From assembly GCA_013176395.1 (NCBI GenBank), contig JABMLP010000021.1, positions 806,001-870,000 on the forward strand: DNA of 64,000 bases, in the 5' to 3' direction. This document shows positions 56,755-64,000 of the stretch, piece by piece; position 1 is the first letter of the stretch; each line of letters begins with the position of its first letter. The notes beneath the pieces were generated by a model. It was not told the DNA's origin. It was given only the letters and a program-made list of their open reading frames with translations, and ran no database searches. This DNA comes from Venturia oleaginea (lineage: Eukaryota > Ascomycota > Dothideomycetes > Venturiales > Venturiaceae). The translations under genes and the position numbers were made by a program.

Positions 56755-57808
56755 TTACTTTCGACCCTTCCCCTTCCTCTCCGGCGCAGCCTTTTTCACC
56801 GCCACCTTCTCCTTCGGCACCTCCAAGGGCGGTTCCTTCCCAATAATAGCCCTCCACCTCGTCAGCCTCGTCCGATTCGTCCCCATAATGTTACTCAAAA
56901 TCCGCCTCCTCGTCAGCAACAAATGCATCTCCTTATTCACCGTCGACGTAATCATACCAAACACTTGCGGAAACCTCACCTCATCCTGATAATTAATGCG
57001 CTCGTACAGCGTGACGAGTTGAATCGGCGCGGCGCGGGAATGGAAGTATTCGGAGAAGGATTGGACGGTGGTGGAGTTTGAGAAGATGAAGGACCAGAAG
57101 AATCCGACTAAGGGGATGTATTTTGAGTAGTTTGTTTTGCGGTCGAGGACGCGGCGGCAGAAGAGGGCTGTGTGGCCGTAGGGTTTTTGGGCTACGGTGT
57201 CGCCTACGACGACGTAGATTGCTTCTGGTGGTGGGTTAATTAGTTCTTTTTGATCCGTCTTCCATTTCTGCATCTTCCTATGCTTGTTTGATTTTGATGT
57301 TGCCCGACGTGAGATCGATATTGATGAATTTCTGGCCATTTCGAGGTCTATAGTTGCCAGAGATTTTTCGATACTGATCTCGTTTCAGGCATTTGATTCC
57401 CAAGAAAGTGGTTTTTATATCAATGGGAGACTTACCTGGTGGTATGTTCGTTTCCGGCTGACACGGCGATGCAGGGTGAAGATCAATGCATTGATCAATC
57501 CCTATATTGTCGAGACGCTCCCACAAGAAAATATCCCAGGCCAATTTTTCGGGTGGTTGCAAGCACTGATAGACTTCTATGGACTTTGCGTAGATCCACC
57601 AATCCACACACACGTCTTCGACAACTTCCTCTTTAGTATCGTTGTTTCTGGTGTTTTGCTCAATCTCGTCTTCAAAGGGTATTTCTTCTGGGCTTTCTTC
57701 AGGTTCGGGATCCATCTCGACATCTTCATTTTGTTCAGAGAAGTCTTCGTTTTCGTCGTTGTCGTTTTTCGGAGGCGGAGGTCCTGGTCTTGTGATGAAC
57801 CTAGCCAT
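56755..57808 (-). CDS. hypothetical protein with acidic N-terminus and basic C-terminus
   Basis: Exons are 57436-57808 and 56755-57347, giving 321 aa. The 88-nt intron (GTAAGT donor, CAACTATAG acceptor) keeps the frame as NIPPDLEMARNSSIS. The ATG at 57808 gives MARFITRPGPPPPKND. Residues 15-70 are strongly acidic (DNDENEDFSEQNEDVEMD). The middle reads WWIYAKSIEVYQCLQPPEKLAWDIFLWERL. From about 170 onwards comes a more ordered part with YVVVGDTVAQKPYGHTALF and VGFFWSFIFSNSTTV. The end is Lys/Arg-rich (KVAVKKAAPERKGKGRK), suggesting nucleic-acid binding or a nuclear signal. I do not recognise the family. A start at the internal ATG 57339 would need no intron but loses the acidic half. Confidence 0.6.
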
Positions 57809-59697
57809 TCGGTATGTATTCAACGGTCGAGTAATACCGTTCTAGCCAGAAAAAAATAAAAAAATTCTTTGGTTGGGAAATGTCGCAGCAAGTTGACCAA
57901 GAAAGAGCGTGCTGAATTCTCAAAAAGGGAGGGAGCCGAATTGCTATTAGCAGCTAAAATGTTTGCAAAGATAAGTATCTTCCGAATGTGTGCATTTTTG
58001 AGAAGATGCTTTGAGATGGGCGTCAACGAATTTGTGAAGTCATCTTTGTGTTGAGGAACAATAAGCGTTTCAATGGGGTATTTGACTGTTGTCAAAGGTC
58101 ACGATACAAACCTTACAAGACCCAGGTAACACTTGATTTCTTACAGAGGAAGTCATACATTGTTTTCTCGAATGAACACTTACAGGCTGTGTAATTATTC
58201 AGCAAGGCCCATCACGTATTCTTCTAATCTGAAGAATTCAAATCCAAGATCGATGTCGTAAATTTACTGGCAACTTCATTTTGAATCTTTCAATAAATTA
58301 ATTGGTATCGATTTGAGAGTGAGAGACTATAACTCTGTAAGGAAACTGATGAGCGCACGTCGAACGTCCATTGGTATTTTGGTCGACTGTGCCAAATGTG
58401 TCTTTGTCGTGCTTTGAGATTCCAATAATTGTTCAAGTGCTGCAATAGCTCCATCATGGCTTCAATTCGAGTCAGTATAAGACGCCAGGACGAGTGAAGT
58501 CTGGTAGTATCTAATGAGACATGGCATTGTAGGGAAGCGGAAAGAAAGACTGCTGTAGGTTAGTATTGTCCAACTTTGATGGAGGTAACGAGATGGTGAC
58601 TCTGGTAGAAAGCGTCTAGTTGAACTGACTCGGCAGTTGGGGACAGAGAAGAGCAGAGCAGAAAACACCATGCCATCTATGCAAATGCCTAGTGAAACCA
58701 CATATCCAGTTCTTCTGACACCTCTGGCCTGCGAAGGCCAAGCTCTGGATGCTTAGCTCTGGATGCTTCGTCGTTCTAGTTTCATCATATACTGTTCCTC
58801 CACCTCATTAATATGACCCTCGTAATATCCCACCTCTCCATAGGAGAATATCTTTCGACGACTCAACTTTCTTATGATTCTTCCAGCTGGGGAAATTGCG
58901 CTGCTCGCACAATGAGAGCCATGATGGGTGGGTTTGGTTTCCAGGACCTTTCCTCCCACTCATCCTCAGAATCTTGCATTGGCAAGAAGTCGAAGTCGTA
59001 ATCTGCACGTAAACGTCGAACGTATCTCAGGGCTACTTCGTCTTTCGTTCCCATCTTGCGCTCAGCAACGTAGCAGAAACGTCTGGCCACTACACTGCCG
59101 CTCATGAGCCACACCACAACGCGGATCTCTGGCGGCTGGTTTCGTGACAGCAAGACGTTGGCGACATCTATGCTGGGATGGAGAGGAACACGTCGAGACG
59201 GATCTCTGATCGGTCAGAATGTCGGGGGCACCAGAACTCAGTGCAAGATTGCAATTGTGTGCGTCTGGTGGTATGGATATTTGCTTTCGGAAGTAGGTGA
59301 TGGGGTGGGGAGCACGTAGAGATAGACATGAGCTGGCCACACCAGCGCTTCCAATTCAATCATGCTCTTGAGCTTCACCTTCATTAAGCTGGCTTTCATT
59401 CTCTGTGGATACTGTCGGCCAAGAGTTCTGATATCGATGTAATGGTGGAAGTGTTCAGATCAAGAACGAATTCCATATCCATGATGAGGCAATGAAGATG
59501 TTTTTGTCAAATATGAAATGGATGCCTGGACAAGGAGGTTTGCGTAGGTCTCTCAGGCACATGATCAAGCGCGACCGAGGTCCTCACGTACGAGTTTGAC
59601 AGCAACCAGCCTGCCACATTTTATGCTATCTAGTTGTGATACCTTCACCCTTTTACATTTCCCCCTTACTTCTCCTCTTTGTGACATTTTGCTCATC
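57809..59697. other. 1.9-kb stretch with one gene-like fragment
   Basis: No complete gene. On the minus strand, about 58872-59195 reads HPSIDVANVLLSRNQPPEIR, RYVRRLRADYDFDFLPMQDS and PNPPIMALIVRAAQFPQLEES. This looks like true coding sequence, with an upstream ATG candidate at about 59360 (MIELEALVWPAHVYLYV), but no clean splice joins them. It may be a small lineage-specific gene or a decayed one. The rest shows nothing. Confidence 0.35.
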
Positions 59698-60999
59698 ATG
59701 CTGGAGCTGTACAAACAGGCGGCGGGCCATACGTCGAACGTCTTATCGCTGCCGCCCAAGTATCTGGCCGCGTATAGCGATTTCATTATCAAGAACTCTT
59801 CGGCTGTCTCTCAGATTGAATCTGCTCTACGATCGCTAACATATATAATACCTGGTGAGGATTAGAAGGCATTATAATCTACTAGACATATCTAACACGC
59901 TCCAGGACGCTTTAGAGATGCTGAGATCGCATCCGAAACAGGTATGCGCCGTCCGCTCTGGTGCGCGCCATATATACTCACATAACCACAGTACACAGCA
60001 GTGTCCAGCTCCTCTCCCTCTACCACGACTCCCTTCTCGCAAAGGCTCTCGCCCGCATACCCGGTCCCAAGCCAATCGCAAGCCCTCACAGTCGATACAC
60101 TCGCTTCTGGACGCAGAAGTCGCCCACGTATAAACGCCTTGCCCTCATATTACAGATGATACAGCACACGCAATTATTATGGGAAATGGTCGCAAAAAGA
60201 AAGGGCGAGAAGGCTAGATGGCGCGTCGTGGTTGGGTTAGAGATGGTCAAGGCATTATGTCGATTACTACTCCTAAGGCTGACCAACTCGAGACCCTTGC
60301 TTTCACCACCACTTCCGGAACGAGAGATTGATCCTATTTCGTTGGAGGAGAATGTTTCTGCGGATGGCATGGAGCCCTCGCCGAGCGAGAACGCGGGCTC
60401 TGACGACGCGAACTGGACCATGCCACGGACAGGACTATCGATGCCGACACTTCCCGATCCGTCTGATATCTCGAACTACTTGCTCTCGAAGGTCATGACT
60501 GCTGACGATGTGAAACCACCAAAGGCATTATTACATCGCGTCGCGGGCAAGGGAGAAATGGCAGAAATGCTTTATATCATTCGCCCGGTTCTGTACGCGC
60601 TTGCCATGCAACGTTGGAGCAAAGATCGTCGAAGCTGGAGACCATGGCTACTTGGCGTGACCCTGGAATATGGTGCGCGACAAATAGCCAAGAAAGACTT
60701 TCAAGAAAGAATTGCTGGTGGTTTGCGTGGCCTGACTGGTCTTGAAAGGGAGGAGTTGAAGAAGAGAGGCTGGGCTATGGGATGGTGGACGATGCGTGGG
60801 GCTTTCTACGAGAATTTCACCAAGTAAGTACTGATGCACGCACTGACTGAAGAGCTCGTGCTAACAGTTGTTCAGGGCCTGGATTCATGCTGCAACCAAT
60901 AAGCTGAAGGGCAAACCAATGCTCGATATGGTTGGTGGTATAATTGAGGACTATGAATTCCTTTGGGACGAGTACTACTTCTCAACCGCCACTCTTTAA
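59698..60999 (+). CDS. PEX16: peroxisomal membrane protein PEX16
   Basis: Exons are 59698-59854, 59906-59941, 59992-60823 and 60876-60999 (introns 51, 50 and 52 nt), giving 382 aa. It acts in peroxisome membrane assembly and in receiving membrane proteins. Family marks: LPPKYLAAYSDFIIKNSSAV followed by QIESALRSLTYIIPG, then (after a 36-nt exon) RFRDAEIASET, LLSLYHDSLLAKAL, YTRFWTQKSPTYKR and LLWEMVAKRKGEKARWRVVV. Towards the end come IRPVLYALAMQRW, SWRPWLLGVTLEYGARQ and EDYEFLWDEYYFSTATL, the conserved C-terminus. A Pro/Ser-rich insert lies at about 190-240. The start is the ATG giving MLELYKQAAGH; an in-frame open stretch before it has no better ATG. Confidence 0.95.
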
Positions 61000-61551
61000 A
61001 ACCTTTATTTGCTGTCTTGATTTTTGGAGACGTAGCGTGTGGAAAGCTACACATGATACATGGCATGAAATCTTGAGTACCTCTCTGGGAGGGGTATTCT
61101 GTACTTTTAGAGCGATCATTGAACATGGCAGGCAGAATGAAGCATGATTGATGGTCGATAATACGATCTACGTGATCCTCAGGTGACTGTATTTATTCTC
61201 GAGTTTTCTGAATACCTTGCATTCAATGTTCAACTTGGGATGAGGAAGCCAAACTTTGTGTCGATTTCATCTTCTTGAATACCAGAAATTCCATGTGCTT
61301 GGTTAAGGCTTTCTTGGTTTATTCTCACTTGAGACCGTTCTAAATTCCCATTTAGTCGTGTCTGGACAGCCATGATCCATTCCCTACCAAATGCGGCATG
61401 CGTGAGGCTGACATGGCGTTTCCAACGTCTGCTTAGCGCACAGGCTGGTTGAAGCTTTGATGATCAACGCCTACCAACACCGACATCTAGACATCGCCAG
61501 ACAATCATACCCCATTCAACCAATATATCGAATCCTCAATACCCATCAGCC
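61000..61551. other. PEX16-RPN8 intergenic region
   Basis: About 550 bp with the PEX16 3' untranslated region and the RPN8 promoter. No gene seen. Confidence 0.5.
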
Positions 61552-62822
61552 ATGCCTGCTACCACCGCAGAAACCCTCTCCCTCGTCACCAGAAACGTCT
61601 CCGTCGCCCCTCTAGTCCTTCTCTCCGTCGCAGATCATTATGGACGCTCAGCGAAGGGCACGCGGAAGCGGGTAATCGGTGTATTGCTGGGACAGAACGA
61701 TGGAAAGGACGTGAGAGTGTCAAACAGTTTTGCTGGTGAGTTCTGAATGAAATGCTCGCTCACGAAGGCTCCATTGCGACCATGGTGAAGCTGGGACAAA
61801 GGTCAAGGCTAATCTACGGCTTCTCTCAATAGTGCCATTCGAAGAAGACGAGAAGGACCCATCAGTATGGTTTCTGGACCACAACTACGTCGAATCGATG
61901 AACGACATGTTCAAGAAGGTCAACGCGCGGGAAAAGCTCATTGGATGGTATCATTCTGGTCCTAAACTGAGGGCGTCGGATTTGGAAATCAATGAGTTGT
62001 TCAAGCGATACACACCAAATCCACTTCTGGTCATCATCGATGTGCAGCCGAGAGACGTTGGTGTGCCTACGGATGCGTACTTCGCGGTTGAGGAGATCAA
62101 AGATGTGTGTTTGGCTCCATTCCGTCGTTTGATTTGCCTGCAGCATGATCGTTGTATATACACCATTAACTTAAAAACTGACAACTATCTAGGACGGAAC
62201 TACGACAGCCAAGACCTTTGTCCACACTCCCTCGATAATAGAAGCAGAAGAAGCCGAAGAAATCGGTGTCGAGCACCTACTCCGTGATATTCGCGATGTA
62301 GCCGTCGGCACTCTCTCTACTCGCATAACGTCACAACTCCAGTCCCTACAAGGTCTGCATCTGAGACTACGAGATATCGGACAATACCTCCAGAAAGTCA
62401 TTGATGGTGATTTGCCCGTCAACCACGCCATCCTAGGCAACCTCCAAGACGTGTTCAACCTCCTACCCAATCTTTCCACACCCAAGCCATCGCTCGGTGG
62501 CGCACAGGGCATCTCCGCTCAAGACAACTCCGAGTTGACCCGCGCCATGAGCGTTAAGACCAACGATCAATTGATGGCAATTTACCTCAGCTCTTTGATC
62601 CGAGCCATCACGGCATTCCACGACCTGATTGAGAACAAGATCCAGAACCGGCAACAGGCTGAAGAGAAGGAGAACGGCAGGAAGGAAGAAGAGAAGGATG
62701 GGGAGAAGAAAGAAGGTGAGGCCGAGAAGGACGGAGAGAAGAAGGCAAATGGCACGAATGGAGCGGCCAAAGAGCCCGAAAAGGGCAAAGAGAACGAGAA
62801 GGGCGGGAAGAAGAAGTCATAG
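61552..62822 (+). CDS. RPN8: 26S proteasome regulatory subunit RPN8 (PSMD7)
   Basis: Exons are 61552-61735, 61833-62104 and 62193-62822 (introns 97 and 88 nt), giving 361 aa. It is the MPN-domain partner of the deubiquitinase RPN11 in the proteasome lid. The MPN domain fills roughly residues 10-145: [48 protein letters not shown] and [17 protein letters not shown]. As in all RPN8 proteins the metal-binding JAMM residues are absent (WYHSGP instead of HxH), so it is structural. [13 protein letters not shown] and [16 protein letters not shown] form the lid helices. The last 60 residues are Lys/Glu-rich low complexity ([14 protein letters not shown]), typical of fungal RPN8. The introns are exactly in phase. 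Confidence 0.96.
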
Positions 62823-63181
62823 ATGATGATGGCATAGTGTGAAGAGTGCAGGTCGTGTAAAGTAGTATCACTGGCATGGCGTAGGGCAGAGGCGAGTACA
62901 GGTGGGCCAGGCGTTCGAGGTACAATGACACCTCGACCAGTAGATCAGGACCTAACAAGATGAGACAAATTTCTGGTAATCCTTGTTTGAGGAGCTGGTA
63001 CAATATGATAGGACACTGAGCAAGTGAGCAAGGACTATCTATCATAAATGCAAACATTACATCAACCCTTCCGGTTTGACATCTTTCTCGTATACAACGA
63101 CTTTCTTCGTCATCTTCGTAGATTTCATTATTTGAACGATGAGCATCACACTTTCGACTTCATACCCATCCCAACCTAGCT
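62823..63181. other. convergent spacer after RPN8
   Basis: About 360 bp; presumed 3' untranslated regions of RPN8 and the minus-strand SWIM gene. No other feature. Confidence 0.5.
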
Positions 63182-63955
63182 TCATCCTCCCCACCCAGCA
63201 CCCCAACCAGCCAATTCCTCAATACTAACTTTCCTTTCTTCAACATTTTCATCAAAGCCTTCCCATCTCTCCACCATGATACATGCAAGGAGATGCTTAC
63301 ACATCGGTGTTTCTTCACCTAATGACAGGCCCCCGAATTCCCAGGTTTCTTGATCGCTTGGATCGTGGTCGGTCCTTTGAGATTCATGTCGACGGGATGA
63401 GTGGTGACGTGACGGACTGGTTGGAGATGGGGGAGAAGATGAGGTAGCGGGAAAAGCGGAAAAGGCGAAGGCGGGACAAGAACAGTTCCAAGCATGAGGA
63501 CGCACTTCGTAGTGCGGTGTTGGTTGGTTTTCTGGTGCGCCGTGGCGGGGGTTGAAGGGCGGGTTTTGCTGGGAGGAGGTTACATAGTAGAGTGATGTTT
63601 GTAACTTGCTTTTCCTAAATCTTTCTTGGATTGGTGAAAAGTTTGATGGTGAGTGATGGGTTTTTGGTGATGGTGAGGTGGGAGACGGTGATGAGTGCGG
63701 TTCGTGATCCATTGCTGTTGTTTCTGGCAGGGCCTGATCGTCGGAGGGATCCTGGACGATAAATTTGGTGATGAAATTCCGGTCGAGGAGGTCTAGAGCT
63801 GGGAGGAGTTCGTTTGGGAAGAGGATGTGGAGGGTTAGGAGGGTTGGTTTTATAGACGAGGAGAGTGGTGCTGATGGTTCTTGTTCCCGTGGTAGTGGTG
63901 AGAAGATGTTTGTTAGGAGGGATCGTGGTGTGGGGACGGCTGAAGAGATGGACAT
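63182..63955 (-). CDS. SWIM zinc-finger protein (SWS1/Shu2-like)
   Basis: A single exon of 257 aa from the ATG at 63953-63955 (MSISSAVPTPRSLLTNIF). The SWIM motif CxC...CxH is split by a long Ser/Pro/His-rich insert: HAWNCSCPAFAFSAF near residue 156 and PMCKHLLACIMVERW near 219. The N-terminal part has TLLTLHILFPNELLPALDLLDRN, a helix seen in the fungal SWS1/ZSWIM7/Shu2 group. Those proteins act with RAD51 paralogues to favour Rad51 filaments in recombination. The assignment to that group rests on the SWIM motif plus the preceding YYVTSSQ and YEVRPHAWNC pattern; another SWIM protein is possible. The gene ends about 45 bp from the window edge, so an upstream exon cannot be excluded. Confidence 0.7.
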   Translation of the reverse strand: MSISSAVPTPRSLLTNIFSPLPREQEPSAPLSSSIKPTLLTLHILFPNELLPALDLLDRNFITKFIVQDPSDDQALPETTAMDHEPHSSPSPTSPSPKTHHSPSNFSPIQERFRKSKLQTSLYYVTSSQQNPPFNPRHGAPENQPTPHYEVRPHAWNCSCPAFAFSAFPATSSSPPSPTSPSRHHSSRRHESQRTDHDPSDQETWEFGGLSLGEETPMCKHLLACIMVERWEGFDENVEERKVSIEELAGWGAGWGG

Positions 63956-64000
63956 TGTAGACACTGATGAGTGGTGGGCAGAAATCTCTGTGCTTTCTGA

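Overview
The window is nuclear DNA of a filamentous ascomycete (Pezizomycotina; class not resolved). Genes lie on both strands without operons. Most introns are 48-125 nt with GT...AG ends and CTAAC/CTGAC-like branch sites. The recognisable proteins are typical fungal ones, including homoaconitase of the alpha-aminoadipate lysine pathway, 3-isopropylmalate dehydrogenase, a KDM4-type demethylase and PEX16. Start codons and exons were assigned by hand from splice signals, reading frame and family conservation.

Layout. Positions 1-5.7 kb hold small F-box/DUF7730-like genes and decayed copies. Positions 6-14 kb carry an acyl-CoA dehydrogenase with a one-base frameshift, RNase H1 with two hybrid-binding domains, a small DUF202 membrane protein, and a bifunctional 6-phosphofructo-2-kinase/fructose-2,6-bisphosphatase. 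Positions 16-26 kb are a transposon-rich island. It holds a DIRS-like tyrosine-recombinase retroelement fragment split by a solo LTR, an intact Tc1/mariner transposase, a Fot1/pogo element with RIP-like stops, a second solo LTR, inverted-repeat elements and a nested tandem repeat. One small cysteine-rich secreted protein gene sits inside this island, about 130 bp from the pogo element.

Positions 26.7-64 kb are mostly conserved housekeeping genes: homoaconitase, the HDEL/KDEL receptor ERD2, a KDM4-like JmjC/PHD histone demethylase, a DUF1989 protein divergent from 3-isopropylmalate dehydrogenase, a Pumilio-family RNA-binding protein, RNA polymerase III subunit RPC2 (with an apparent frameshift), PEX16, proteasome subunit RPN8 and a SWIM zinc-finger protein. 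Several lineage-specific proteins of unknown function lie among them.

How they fit together. The conserved genes serve separate cell functions: amino-acid synthesis, glycolytic control, ER retrieval, chromatin, mRNA regulation, Pol III transcription, peroxisome biogenesis and proteolysis. No metabolic cluster is evident. The main contrast is between the ordinary gene-dense parts and the 16-26 kb island, where nested insertions with intact target-site duplications and C-to-T-type decay can be read directly.
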